A DNA stretch of 64,000 bases from Oxalobacteraceae bacterium UBA4003 (GCA_002384815.1 DGBN01000046.1:31040-95039); one strand, 5' to 3'. Shown: positions 31,114-41,180, numbered from the stretch's first letter. The notes: a model not told the origin generated them from the sequence alone. Made by a program: numbers and translations.

Positions 31114-31794
31114 ATGTCCCGATTTGTAAAGACACTGGTTTGGTTTCGCCGCGACTTGCGCAGCGTTGACCATGCCGCGCTCCACCATGCGCTCAGGAAC
31201 AGTCGGCAGGTTTACTGCGTCTTTATCTTCGCCGCACCATTCTGGACCCATTACCCAAAGCCGACCGTCGCGTCGAATTCATTCACGCCAGCTTGCCGGG
31301 ACTAGCGCCGGTCTTGCAGGCACTGGGCGGCTTGATCGTGCGACATGCATGGGCCGAGACAACCATACCCGAATTGGCAATCGAGCTGGATGTTGATGCA
31401 GTACTTGTCAACCACGATTACGAACCACAGGCAATTGCACGCGATGCAAAAGTGGCTGCGGCACTTCAGGAAGCCGGTTGCTCAATGCATACGTACATCT
31501 CCCGGCACCGTTTCGATTCGCGCTCTGGTACGACTTGCACTTGATGCGATGCGCACAGGCAAAGGTGGCAGTAGTGCGACAGTTTGCTTGTCGGAACTGG
31601 TATGACGCGATTTTTACTTCATGATCCTGTTTCAGCATCCGCACGTAGTCAGCCATGCATTCAAACCGGATTACGACGCAATCACATGGAAGAACGGCGA
31701 TCATCCCAGTCCGCTGGTGCCGCATAAAGAAGCGCGGACACGCACCTTGCAGCGTTACGCAATGCTTAGAAAAATCGCCACGTATACTGAATAA
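31114..31794 (+). pseudogene. phrB: Degraded deoxyribodipyrimidine photolyase gene
   Basis: A photolyase reduced to fragments in order. Fragment 1 from ATG 31114 reads FVKTLVWFRRDLRSVDHAAL. A frameshift near 31231-31236 moves the frame, after which TILDPLPKADRRVEFIHASL and DAVLVNHDYEPQAIARDAKV continue the N-terminal domain. Near 31490-31500 about 100 family residues are missing and the text resumes with SPGTVSIRALVRLALDAM and LSELV. A TGA at 31603-31605 replaces the Trp of the WRDFYF motif, then RDFYFMILFQHPHVVSHAFK follows. A second large gap near 31700 removes most of the FAD domain, leaving only the C-terminal HPSPLVPHKEARTRTLQRYA. The gene cannot make active photolyase. Confidence 0.92.
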
Positions 31795-31811
31795 AATTGA
31801 CATCCAGAACA

Positions 31812-31839
31812 AAAAATCCCGCACATGTGCGGGATTTTT
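31812..31839. terminator. Bidirectional terminator between phrB remnant and pil-chp operon
   Basis: Stem AAAAATCCCGCAC / GTGCGGGATTTTT with a two-base centre. It lies 17 bases past the end of the minus-strand pilL/chpA stop and 17 bases past the photolyase remnant. Confidence 0.9.
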
Positions 31840-31855
31840 CACGAATAACGGGCAA

Positions 31856-34800
31856 TCAACTCACTGGTATTTCTTTCTTGATGAAGCCTGCAATCAGCTT
31901 GACCAGCGCCTCTTCCTGATAGGGCTTGCCCAGATATTCATTCACGCCCAATTCCATCGCGTAATTGCGATGCTTGCTGGCGGTACGTGAAGTAATCATG
32001 ATGATAGGAATATGTCGGGTACGTTCATCATCGCGAATATTGCGCGTCAGGTCGAAACCATCCATGCGCGGCATTTCAATATCGACCAGCATCACATCGG
32101 GCGTAATCGATTGCAGGTGCTGCAATGCGTCTACGCCATCCTTCGCCAGCACTACCTGATAACCTTCACGCGTCAGCAGGCGCTGCGTTACGCGACGCAC
32201 CGTCAGCGAATCGTCGACCACCATCACGATATGCTGGGTACGCAAGCCCTGCACCGGCTCGACGCGACGCGCCACCGGCTCGAAAGTCGCCATTTCTGCT
32301 ACCGCCCCCATATTGCCAGGCACATCGGAAGGCGTCAGACGGGGTGCACGAATGTTTTCATGTGCAACGCGCTGCGCCAGCGGCACCGGATTCAGAATCA
32401 ATACAATTTCGCCCGAACCAAGCACCGTGGCGCCGGCAATACCTATCATGCGCGACAATTGCGGTCCGATATTCTTGACCACAACTTCCCGATTGCCAAG
32501 AATTTCATCGACGTGCAAGGCAACCCTGTCGTTCCCGCTCTTCAGTATCATCAAGGGCGAATATTGCTGCGTGACAGGTGCCGCATCAGTATCACCCAGC
32601 AATGCCGACAGATAATGCATAGGCACGCGTTGCGACTGCCACATCACCGCGCCTTCATTGTAGGCAATCGCCAGTGGACCGTTTTTCAGTTGCTGAACCT
32701 GCTCCACCAGTACCGATGGAATCGCATAGGTTTTGCCACCAGTCGACAAAATCACGACTTGCGTTACCGCCAGCGTCAAGGGCAGATGAATAGTGAAATA
32801 CGCACCTTTGCCCGGCTCCGAGGCGATCGCGACGCGTCCGCCCAGCGATGCCGCTTCCGAGCGCACCACATCCATGCCGATCCCGCGTCCTGCCAGCTCG
32901 GTAATTTCTTCCGCCGTTGAAAAGCCCGGATGAAAAATCAGATCGGTAACTTCAGCATCCGACAATGCCTCTTCTTCTTTCAGCAACCCGTTTTGCAGCG
33001 CCTTGTTGCGAATGCTGTCAAGGTTCAGTCCCTGGCCGTCATCGGAAAAATGAATGACGACTTCGTTACCTTCCTGCCGAATCTCGACGCGCAATTCACC
33101 GGTTTCGTTCTTGCCTGCAGCACGGCGTTTTTCACGCGATTCGATACCGTGCACGATGGCATTGCGCAGCAGATGTTCAAACGGGCCGGCCATTTTTTCC
33201 AGCACGCTGCGATCGACCTCTACCGCACTGCCGCGAATATCCAGATTGACGCGTTTGTCCATTTCCTTGGCCGCCTGCCGCGTCACGCGATACAAACGTT
33301 CCGAGATGCTGGCAAACTGCACCATGCGCACCCGCATCAAATCCTGTTGCAAATCACGCGTCAAGCGCCCCTGCGTCGTCAGATCGTTGCTGGCACTATC
33401 CAGCGTACGATTCAAATTCTGCTGAACCGAGCCAACATCGTTGACACTTTCAGCCATCATCCGCGTCAATTCCTGCAGACGCGTAAAACGATCGAATTCC
33501 AGCGGATCGAATTCACGGTCGGACGACACGCCCATGTGCGAAGTGATCTGTGACTCTGCCTGCATTTCGATTTCACGCAATTGTTCACGCAAACGTATAA
33601 CGTTTTCCGACAACTCGCCCATTGATGAACGAAGGGTGTCGACTTCCGTTTCCAGCTTGGAGCGCGAGATCGACACCTCACCCGCCTGATTGACCAGACG
33701 ATCGAGAATGTCGGCCCGCACGCGCACCAGTGGTGCCGGTGCCGGTGCCGGTGCCGGTGCCGCCAGCGTCCGCGATGCTGCAGCCACCTCGGTTGTGATT
33801 GGCGCGGCACGATGGTCTGTCACCGGCATCAGACTCTGAATGACCGGTAATTCTTCCGCAGCAGAGGCAGCGACCGTATTGTCGTCATCGATACCGACAG
33901 CATCAAGAGCCTGCTGCCTGATCGCGTCCGGATTTTGCAAATGCTCAAACAACTGGAGACCATGATCATGGCGCGCCAGCAAATCTTCCACCGCAGCAGC
34001 GGAAGGATAGCCGGCATGCGTGATGTTTTCGATCCGCGTTTCCATCTCGTGCATATGCTGACCGAGCAACATCGCGCCCGCCATCCGTGCACTGCCTTTG
34101 ACCGTATGCAAAATCCGCAAGATGGATTGCGGCAATGCCGTATCGCCCAGATTCTGCTGCCATGCACGCAAGGCCTGCCCCATCTGCGGTAACATATCGC
34201 TACCTTCCTCGATGAAGACCGGCAACAGATCAGCATCGATCTCATCCTTGATCGCCAGCGCAGGATCGGCCAGCTCTTCATTATCTTTTGGATAAACAGG
34301 CTCTTCAAACGGTGCGGCTTCCGCCTCCATGGTGAAATGAACCGGCTCCACCTCAAGCACCGCCGAAATATCGACAACATTGCCAGCCGCCGATGCCACA
34401 TCGGCGGCAAGTTCAGACGCCTCTGTCACCGCAGCAACCTCGGGTACAGCTGGCAAGGGTCGGGTGACACGAAATTCAAAATCCTCCGGCATGCGTTCCA
34501 GAATTTCCACCTGCTCCGGTTCGGCATCCGGCATTTCACCCAGCGCGAACATCTGCAGCATGAAACGAATCCGTTCCACGCCATGCTCCAGCGTGTCGTA
34601 TTCCGATATCAGCAATTTGACCGGTTTTCTGGCCAGATACTGCAAAACCGCTTCGAGTGCATACGCAATCTGTTGCAAAGGTTTGAAGCCGACTGTGGCG
34701 GAACTGCCGGCCAGTGAATGCGCAGCATGTACGGCGTGAATATTGACGTAACGATCCGGTTCATGGCGCCATTCGGCAAAGTCCTGCGACAACAGGCGCA

Positions 34801-37762
34801 CCAGTTCGTCGGTTTCGGCCAGATAGATATTGTGCAGCGGCAAACTGATTTCCAGGTCGCCTATGTATTTGACATTGTCATTCGACTTCGTTGCGGCAGG
34901 CGGATGGCCGGGGAAATCCAGCACCGCCGCAACCGGCAACTGCGCAGCATTGAACGGCATGTCGTCTATCTGCAAATGATCGAACTCGTCAACCGAAACG
35001 GCCGACTCTACCGTCGCAACTGCAGGCGTGTCATCGACGCTTGCATTGAATTGATGGAATTGCGCCAGCTCTTCATCGCTCAACTGCAGCTCTTCCGCTT
35101 CTGTCGTCTGCAACGATTCCTGACTACCGAAATCCGCCGCATGATCCGTCCCGCTGTCAGTTACCTGTTCTTCAACTGCTGCGTTCCCGGAAAAAGATGG
35201 TGCTGACAGCACTTCATCCACTGCATCGTAATGAAAACCCGTACCGTTCTTTATCCCTTCGGCGGCATTGATCAGTGCATGACCGTTGCGATCGGAATGA
35301 CCTTGCGTTTGCAAATCGTTGACCCATGCATCCAGTACCTGTACGGCATTTTCCAGCAGCGCATACAAATCAGGATCGCCGCCACGTGTTTCCGACAGGC
35401 GCAGATTCAATACCTGTTCAACACTCCAGGCTGCTTCACCAAAGGCGACCAGGCCAACCATGCGCCCACTGCCTTTCAGCGTATGAAACGAACGTCGCAA
35501 GGTGGTGAGAAACTCTTGATTGTGCGGTGCATTGCGCGAATCGGGAATCGTCTGCTTGACGCAATCCAGCACCTCCACCGCTTCGGACAGGAAAATTTCC
35601 AGCAGCTCGGCATCCACTGCTTCGTCGCTTGCCGGCGCCACCAGAGGCGCAATCTCTTTGACATGCGATACCACTTTCGTCGGTGCCGTCGCCAATGCAA
35701 TATCTTCCATCGCATTTGTCGATGCCACGAAATCCGGATGTTCGAGCATGTCGATTACCGCACGCGCCCTGTCGTTGGCTTCCGGGTTGTCCACCAGCGT
35801 GGCATCAAGACGCACCTGTTCCAGCGACTCCTTCAGCTGTTCCTGCAGAAAGGGGTTGCCCGGCTCGGCCGCCAGTGAAAGCGCCAGCTCTTCCGACTGC
35901 TTCTGATGCAAGGCGAGTTCGCTCTCTACCGTGGGCAAATCCGAAACTTCGACATCCGGCACGCTCGGCATTGCACTCTTCGCTTCCGATACCGGAACGA
36001 CTACGACGTCCGACGCCGCATGTGAAGCATTATTTTTTTCCGTCAAATTGGCACGAAAGATGCCGTGTTCATCATCAAACAAAAAGCGATTTTTCACTCC
36101 ATCCGGATGAAGTTGCAACGTCTCGATAAAGAAACTCAAGGCGCCGACGTTCTGCGCAACCTGCTGGAATTCTTCCAGATCGGGTATTTCTTCAGCTGCG
36201 ATAAAACCGCGCACCGCTTCCTGCGTATGCTGCACAGCACGTACCGCATCGTCATGCTCAAGCACCGACAGGGCACCGCTGATTTGGTACAGCACACTAT
36301 CGATGGCATCCAGACCAGCGCGCTGTTCAGGTTCGCGGAAATATTCATCCAGCATTTTTTCAACCTGACGCAAGCTGGACTGCATCTCGCCTGCCAGCGC
36401 CGTCATGGTTTGACGTTCCTGTGCTTCACGCGACATGTCATCCAGCCATTGTGCCGAATGCGTCATCGTTTCACCCGATACGGCAGCCAGAAGGCGCGTC
36501 GTTACGGCATCGGCGCGCTCGGCAAAATCATCTGCCAGATGGCTGATCTGCTGCAACGCATTTTCTACAAATAACAGACTGGTAGCGATTTCAAGACTCA
36601 GGCTGTCGCCGGGTCGCGAATGCGCAGCATGACGCGCGATGCCGCTCAATTCCCGTAACAGTTTCGCCAAAGCCGGTGCATTCAAGTGATTGCCGGCTTC
36701 GGCCAAGCCACTCATTTCCTGCTCAAACGATTGCGTCACGCCGGCATCGCCACCTGCAATCCGATTCCACAAATTCTTCGCTTGCGACAGTCTTTCCTTG
36801 GCCGCCGCCAAGGCCTGCGCATCGATCTGGCCGTAGCATTTTTTCTCGTAATCGTTAGGCACGATGCCATCGAGTTGGTAGGCGCTACGGATTTGCCGGA
36901 CTGCGGCCGAAGGCTGTTCAACCCGTGCAATGAAAAACAGTGCATCGCGCAACAGTCTTTCGGCAATACTCGACGAACCTTCGCTCAAGCGGCGTATCTG
37001 CAGATTGATACGTGCAAACAGCTGTTTGACATACAGTTCGTTCGGCACCTGGCCGGCAGAAACCGCATCGGCAAAACCATGCATGACCCACCAGAAACTG
37101 CGTGCCTGTTGCGTGCTTTGCGCCTGTTCTACGCGCAAGACGATATCACGCATGGTTTTTGCGCTGGCCTGACCGGCATCGCCATCTGCCTCTTTCAGGA
37201 ACATCAGCAAGGCACGCTCAAAACGTTTGCGTAAAGCGACGTAATCGTCAGACGTCAATGTAATCGACGCAGGTGGCAATTGCGGACGAATTGCCAGATT
37301 GGGGAAAAACAGATCTGCAGGATGTATGCGTTCAGCGCCGCATACTTGCAGCAGGGAGCGGTAATAAGGAAACAAACGCACCGGTTGATGCGGCCAGCCA
37401 GCCAATAATTCTTCCAGATATTCCAGCAGCGCCTGATAGGCATGCGCAATCGCATGCACGCTATCCTCGGTCAGCGTCAATTTCCCTGATTCAAAGCGAT
37501 CGAATAAATCCTCTACCGTTTCGGTAATGATGGCAACCCCATCGACATCGACTATCTGCAAGGCGCCATGGGCCTGATGCAGATAGGTTTTGGCGTGACG
37601 CAAAGTGGTGGATTGCGTTTCCACATCTTGCATCAAGGCTTCGCCTAATGCGACTTTGGAGCGCGTCAATGCTTCGCCGATTTCAGCAATGACCCAAGAC
37701 AGCGGGCCGGTATCGAAATTATCCTTGTTGCCTTGCGGCAAGGAGGAGTTGGGGGTATTCAT
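31856..37762 (-). CDS. pilL: Hybrid CheA-type histidine kinase/response regulator of type IV pili (PilL/ChpA)
   Basis: 1968 residues, the signalling hub of the Pil-Chp chemosensory system controlling twitching motility and surface sensing. Several HPt modules are visible: an N-terminal degenerate one (HQAHGALQIV), HTLKGSGRMVG near residue 758, AAHSLAGSSATVG near 1013 and HTVKGSARMAG near 1217. After an AP-repeat linker come the dimerisation helices, an HATPase with N-box HLLRNAIVHG near 1527 and FSDDGQGLNLD, a CheW-like domain, and a C-terminal receiver with phosphoacceptor Asp near 1892 (MLVDIEMPRMDGF). P. aeruginosa ChpA has a similar layout with Ser/Thr variant modules. It is the last gene of the operon, followed by a terminator; a 136-base gap with a stem-loop separates it from pilJ. 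Confidence 0.96.
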   Translation of the reverse strand: MNTPNSSLPQGNKDNFDTGPLSWVIAEIGEALTRSKVALGEALMQDVETQSTTLRHAKTYLHQAHGALQIVDVDGVAIITETVEDLFDRFESGKLTLTEDSVHAIAHAYQALLEYLEELLAGWPHQPVRLFPYYRSLLQVCGAERIHPADLFFPNLAIRPQLPPASITLTSDDYVALRKRFERALLMFLKEADGDAGQASAKTMRDIVLRVEQAQSTQQARSFWWVMHGFADAVSAGQVPNELYVKQLFARINLQIRRLSEGSSSIAERLLRDALFFIARVEQPSAAVRQIRSAYQLDGIVPNDYEKKCYGQIDAQALAAAKERLSQAKNLWNRIAGGDAGVTQSFEQEMSGLAEAGNHLNAPALAKLLRELSGIARHAAHSRPGDSLSLEIATSLLFVENALQQISHLADDFAERADAVTTRLLAAVSGETMTHSAQWLDDMSREAQERQTMTALAGEMQSSLRQVEKMLDEYFREPEQRAGLDAIDSVLYQISGALSVLEHDDAVRAVQHTQEAVRGFIAAEEIPDLEEFQQVAQNVGALSFFIETLQLHPDGVKNRFLFDDEHGIFRANLTEKNNASHAASDVVVVPVSEAKSAMPSVPDVEVSDLPTVESELALHQKQSEELALSLAAEPGNPFLQEQLKESLEQVRLDATLVDNPEANDRARAVIDMLEHPDFVASTNAMEDIALATAPTKVVSHVKEIAPLVAPASDEAVDAELLEIFLSEAVEVLDCVKQTIPDSRNAPHNQEFLTTLRRSFHTLKGSGRMVGLVAFGEAAWSVEQVLNLRLSETRGGDPDLYALLENAVQVLDAWVNDLQTQGHSDRNGHALINAAEGIKNGTGFHYDAVDEVLSAPSFSGNAAVEEQVTDSGTDHAADFGSQESLQTTEAEELQLSDEELAQFHQFNASVDDTPAVATVESAVSVDEFDHLQIDDMPFNAAQLPVAAVLDFPGHPPAATKSNDNVKYIGDLEISLPLHNIYLAETDELVRLLSQDFAEWRHEPDRYVNIHAVHAAHSLAGSSATVGFKPLQQIAYALEAVLQYLARKPVKLLISEYDTLEHGVERIRFMLQMFALGEMPDAEPEQVEILERMPEDFEFRVTRPLPAVPEVAAVTEASELAADVASAAGNVVDISAVLEVEPVHFTMEAEAAPFEEPVYPKDNEELADPALAIKDEIDADLLPVFIEEGSDMLPQMGQALRAWQQNLGDTALPQSILRILHTVKGSARMAGAMLLGQHMHEMETRIENITHAGYPSAAAVEDLLARHDHGLQLFEHLQNPDAIRQQALDAVGIDDDNTVAASAAEELPVIQSLMPVTDHRAAPITTEVAAASRTLAAPAPAPAPAPLVRVRADILDRLVNQAGEVSISRSKLETEVDTLRSSMGELSENVIRLREQLREIEMQAESQITSHMGVSSDREFDPLEFDRFTRLQELTRMMAESVNDVGSVQQNLNRTLDSASNDLTTQGRLTRDLQQDLMRVRMVQFASISERLYRVTRQAAKEMDKRVNLDIRGSAVEVDRSVLEKMAGPFEHLLRNAIVHGIESREKRRAAGKNETGELRVEIRQEGNEVVIHFSDDGQGLNLDSIRNKALQNGLLKEEEALSDAEVTDLIFHPGFSTAEEITELAGRGIGMDVVRSEAASLGGRVAIASEPGKGAYFTIHLPLTLAVTQVVILSTGGKTYAIPSVLVEQVQQLKNGPLAIAYNEGAVMWQSQRVPMHYLSALLGDTDAAPVTQQYSPLMILKSGNDRVALHVDEILGNREVVVKNIGPQLSRMIGIAGATVLGSGEIVLILNPVPLAQRVAHENIRAPRLTPSDVPGNMGAVAEMATFEPVARRVEPVQGLRTQHIVMVVDDSLTVRRVTQRLLTREGYQVVLAKDGVDALQHLQSITPDVMLVDIEMPRMDGFDLTRNIRDDERTRHIPIIMITSRTASKHRNYAMELGVNEYLGKPYQEEALVKLIAGFIKKEIPVS
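33732..33761. repeat. Five tandem GGTGCC hexamers within pilL
   Basis: Five perfect copies of a 6-bp unit on the plus strand, read on the coding strand as alternating Pro and Ala codons in the linker just before the kinase dimerisation domain (APAPAPAPAPLVRVRADI). Copy-number change would alter linker length by two residues without a frameshift. Confidence 0.95.
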
Positions 37763-37836
37763 GACTGCCTCGCGGGTGCAGGGTGATCAATCGCCACTCG
37801 GATCAATCACCGCAATTGCTGTTGGGCCTCAAACCA

Positions 37837-37885
37837 ATACGTGCCTGTGACAAATCGCGTCAGCAACGCGCGTTAAGGCACGTAT
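37837..37885 (-). repeat. Stem-loop between pilJ and pilL
   Basis: Perfect 10-bp arms ATACGTGCCT (37837-37846) and AGGCACGTAT (37876-37885), enclosing a smaller inner stem CGCGT / ACGCG. No T-tract follows. It occupies the only large gap (136 bases) inside the pil-chp operon and may be an RNA-processing or attenuation element. Two GATCAATC copies, at about 37783 and 37801, lie closer to pilL. Confidence 0.75.
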
Positions 37886-37898
37886 CAAGATAAACAAA

Positions 37899-40181
37899 TC
37901 AAGCCGTTACACGGAACCGTGACACCGAGTTCTTGAGTTCTTCGGCCAGCTTCGACAATTCGCGAATCGAATGCGCAGTTTGCTGCGTACCCTCCTGCGT
38001 TTGCTCGGTAACAGTCAGAATGCCTTGAATATTCTGCGCCACACCGTTGGCCGATGTCGCCTGCTGCTCGGTCGCGGATGAAATACCCTGAATCAGTTCC
38101 GCCAGACGATTCGACACGCGTCGAATATCGGATAGTGCGGCACCGGCCGCATCGGACAGTTTCGCTCCCTCAACCACACCCTGCGTCGATTTTTCCATCG
38201 CGGCCACCGCATCGTGGGTATCGGTCTGAATGGTACGCACCAGCGCACCGATCTGCTTGGTCGCTTCGCCCGAACGTTCCGCCAGACGCTGCACCTCTTC
38301 CGCCACCACCGAAAAACCGCGACCGGCTTCACCGGCCGAAGCTGCCTGAATTGCCGCGTTCAGCGCCAGTACGTTGGTCTGTTCTGTAATGTCGGAAATC
38401 AGTTCGGTGATCTCGCCAATCTCTTGCGAAGATTCACCCAGACGCTTGATTCGCTTCGAGGTTTCCTGAATCTGCTCGCGAATCTCGGTCATGCCCTTGA
38501 TCGCATTTTCCACTGCGCGCGAACCTTGTTCCGCCGCCGTCACTGACTGGCGCGCAACTTCAGCCGATTCGCTGGCGGATTTTGAAACGTCGGTAATCTG
38601 TACCGCCATTTCCAATACCGCCTGGCCGGTTTCCTGAATGTCGCGCGACTGCTTGTGCGACGCTTCCAGCAATTCGGTTGAAATATTCTGTGCCGTGTTG
38701 GATGCCGATGTAACCTGCTCTGCCGTGTTCGTCACCCGTCCGACCAGGCCGCGTAATTCTTCCACCGTGTAGTTGACCGAATCGGCAATCGCACCGGTGA
38801 TATCCTCGGTCACCGTCGCCTGCACCGTCAAATCGCCATCGGCCACTTCCTGCAATTCATTCATCAGGCGCAAAATAGCAGCCTGATTCTGATCGTTTGC
38901 CTGTTTCGCTTCTTCTTCCTGCTTCTGCGCTTCCAGACGCTGGCCCTCAGCTTCTTCACGGCGGGCATCCGCTTCGTTCGTTCTGTTGCGGCTATCCTGC
39001 AGCAGAACCAGGGCGATACCGGCGGCTGACAGCAGAGCGGCAAATACGCTGACCAGCATCAGCCAGAACGGCAAGGTCAGCGAATCCTGTTCGGTGCGAT
39101 AACTTTGCTGCAGATCGGTCAAACGCTGTTTCAAGGCTTCGTTTTCCTTGAAGATCAATTCCTGTGCCTGTTTCGCTGCGATAAAGTTCTGCAGATTACC
39201 CAGAATCTGAGCGATCGATTTTTGGTAATCGGCGAATACAGCCTGCAATTCAACCAGTTTTTCACGTGTATCCGGTTCGGTGGTTTTCGCCAGACGCAGC
39301 ACTTCGCTACCATTCAGAAAGCCCTCGGTAATATCGCGGAAGGTATTGGTATCCTTGCCCAGCAAAAAGGCGGTTTCCGGGTTCACGCCCTCAGAACTCA
39401 GGAATTCATTCGCACTACGTGCCAGACGTTGCGTCAACATCACCAGTTGACCGGCCGCCGCAATTTCACGCGGCGTAGCGCCGCTTTGCGATTTAAGAGT
39501 GGAAATCTGTTCGGTCAATTCCAGCAGGTTAGGAGAAATGCCATTCAATACTTCCAGCGTCGTGCCAAAACCGGTCAGCGGACCTTCCAGTCTCAGTATC
39601 GTGGCAGCTGCCTTGTCAGAGCCGGCCCACAATTTTTGCACTTCCTGCAAGACGCCTTCCATTTTTGCATCAGGCGCGCTGATGTCGCGACCCTGATATG
39701 CGCCGCCTTTGGATAAAATCGCCAGGTCGCTATTGAGTTCCTTGCGGCTGTCTGCCAGTTGCTTGAATGCTTCCTTGTTACCCTGAATCGCATTCGGCGT
39801 TGCTTTACCTACACGTTGCGAGTGCATCAGCGCGTCGCCGGCTATCTGCGTCTGCGTCGAGGTCAGTGCCGAATAATCTGCATTCAGCCACACGAATACA
39901 GCACCCAGAACCAGCGAGGAACCGAGCGCGAGCAGCAGAATACGAACCTGTTGCTGCAACGGCAGCTTGCCTATCAAGGGCAGACGAATATCGCCGCTTT
40001 TTTGCAGAACGTCGCCGATGTATGTCGCGTTGGGATTGACGTTGGCGCGCGCAGCACGCAGTGCTCTGGCATCCACAGGAGTTGTCGTATCGACCGCTAT
40101 GTCGCCGTGATCGCCATGGGTATCCGCTCCCTGTGCGGCCGCCTCTTTCTTATTCTCGGAAAGCGGTAATGTAAACGCCAT
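37899..40181 (-). CDS. pilJ: Type IV pilus methyl-accepting chemoreceptor
   Basis: 760 residues. It is the membrane receptor of the Pil-Chp array. A cytoplasmic N-terminal tail is followed by TM1 at about residues 80-99 (ILLLALGSSLVLGAVFVWLN), a periplasmic region with two PilJ-type helical modules, TM2 (LPFWLMLVSVFAALLSAAGI), a HAMP-like segment and an MCP signalling domain with hairpin tip ISDITEQTNVLALNAAIQAA and EVQRLAERSGEATKQIG. The N-terminal 75 residues before TM1 are longer than in P. aeruginosa PilJ. It lies between pilI and pilL in the operon. Confidence 0.95.
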   Translation of the reverse strand: MAFTLPLSENKKEAAAQGADTHGDHGDIAVDTTTPVDARALRAARANVNPNATYIGDVLQKSGDIRLPLIGKLPLQQQVRILLLALGSSLVLGAVFVWLNADYSALTSTQTQIAGDALMHSQRVGKATPNAIQGNKEAFKQLADSRKELNSDLAILSKGGAYQGRDISAPDAKMEGVLQEVQKLWAGSDKAAATILRLEGPLTGFGTTLEVLNGISPNLLELTEQISTLKSQSGATPREIAAAGQLVMLTQRLARSANEFLSSEGVNPETAFLLGKDTNTFRDITEGFLNGSEVLRLAKTTEPDTREKLVELQAVFADYQKSIAQILGNLQNFIAAKQAQELIFKENEALKQRLTDLQQSYRTEQDSLTLPFWLMLVSVFAALLSAAGIALVLLQDSRNRTNEADARREEAEGQRLEAQKQEEEAKQANDQNQAAILRLMNELQEVADGDLTVQATVTEDITGAIADSVNYTVEELRGLVGRVTNTAEQVTSASNTAQNISTELLEASHKQSRDIQETGQAVLEMAVQITDVSKSASESAEVARQSVTAAEQGSRAVENAIKGMTEIREQIQETSKRIKRLGESSQEIGEITELISDITEQTNVLALNAAIQAASAGEAGRGFSVVAEEVQRLAERSGEATKQIGALVRTIQTDTHDAVAAMEKSTQGVVEGAKLSDAAGAALSDIRRVSNRLAELIQGISSATEQQATSANGVAQNIQGILTVTEQTQEGTQQTAHSIRELSKLAEELKNSVSRFRVTA

Positions 40182-40232
40182 ACTGGTTCTCCTGATTCTG
40201 TTTATACTTCGTTCGAGTTATCGCTCCCGAAC

Positions 40233-40805
40233 TCATAGACCAACGTGCAAAAATTGAGGGTTTTGTATTACCAATGAAAGATCCAGTTCGCACCAGACTT
40301 GCGACTCGCGATCCATATAACGTTTGCCGATCCAGGGAGCGGACTGCTCACCCCCGGTTTGCTGCTCCATTTCAGCAACGTTATGCAAACCCAGCACACG
40401 CGATACCAGCAGACCGCTATTGAATGAAAGCGCAGGCGCAAACGCCACGATGCGGCAGTCTTTGTCAATCGCTGTCGGCACCTGACCCTGAAAGCCGGCG
40501 AAATCAATCACGCTGATCAAACTGCCGCGAATATTTGCCAGGCCAAGAAACCAGGGCTGTGTCAACGGCACGGCAGTAATCGTGCCGACCGAAACAATTT
40601 CGCCCGCTGTCTGCAGATCCAGCAACCAGCGATTACCACCTATCATCACGCCGAGTTGATTGACACGCATATCTTCGCCGCTGCGCGCGGTCTGCATGCG
40701 CTCCACCAGCTGCGCCTGAAATTCGCGCAAGCGCGTACGGCGCGCGCCGATATCCGCTTTGGCGAATATCTTCCCCCCTTGCAGATCCGACGTAGGCTGG
40801 CTCAT
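40233..40805 (-). CDS. pilI: CheW-like coupling protein PilI
   Basis: 190 residues, single CheW domain (about 45-180). It couples the PilJ receptor to the PilL kinase. The characteristic VPLTQPWFLGLANIRGSLIS segment is present, as is LGLHNVAEM. The length and N-terminal LREFQAQLVERMQ helix match PilI of other betaproteobacteria. It starts 9 bases downstream of the pilH stop. Confidence 0.94.
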   Translation of the reverse strand: MSQPTSDLQGGKIFAKADIGARRTRLREFQAQLVERMQTARSGEDMRVNQLGVMIGGNRWLLDLQTAGEIVSVGTITAVPLTQPWFLGLANIRGSLISVIDFAGFQGQVPTAIDKDCRIVAFAPALSFNSGLLVSRVLGLHNVAEMEQQTGGEQSAPWIGKRYMDRESQVWCELDLSLVIQNPQFLHVGL

Positions 40806-40814
40806 AAGCAGCGA

Positions 40815-41180
40815 TTATCCGAGAGCAGCAATTTTGGACAACAACTCGGCCGGATCAACCGGTTTGACAATGTAATCGCGCGCACCCTGGCGCAAACCCC
40901 AGATGCGATCGGTTTCCTGACCTTTGCTGGTGCAGATAATAATAGGCACGTCTTGTGTTTCCGGATCGCGCGTGATTGCGCGCGTGATCTGAAAACCATT
41001 CTGACCCGGCATCACGATATCCATCAGGATCAATTGCGGTTTGTCTGCCTTGATCTTCAGTAGCGCTTCTTCGCCGTTTTCGGCAGTGGAAACGGAAAAA
41101 CCTTTTTTCACCAGGATATCGGTCAGAAAATAACGTTCAGTCGGAGAGTCATCAACGATGAGGATTTTTTGAATGGCCAT
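40815..41180 (-). CDS. pilH: Single-domain response regulator PilH
   Basis: 121 residues, a stand-alone receiver. The acidic pair lies in ILIVDDSPTERYF, the phosphoacceptor Asp in LILMDIVMPGQNGF, and the conserved Thr/Lys in IICTSKGQ and YIVKPVDP. In P. aeruginosa PilH antagonises PilG in pilus retraction and cAMP signalling. The gene follows pilG after 21 bases. Confidence 0.95.
   Translation of the reverse strand: MAIQKILIVDDSPTERYFLTDILVKKGFSVSTAENGEEALLKIKADKPQLILMDIVMPGQNGFQITRAITRDPETQDVPIIICTSKGQETDRIWGLRQGARDYIVKPVDPAELLSKIAALG

Noticed and set aside
31408..31842. 144-codon minus-strand frame over the photolyase remnant
   Set aside because: It lies antisense to recognisable photolyase fragments and includes the terminator; no domain is seen.
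33732..33761. Tandem repeat considered as a possible CRISPR or phage element
   Set aside because: Six-base units without spacers inside a coding linker; no cas genes or CRISPR arrays are present in the window.
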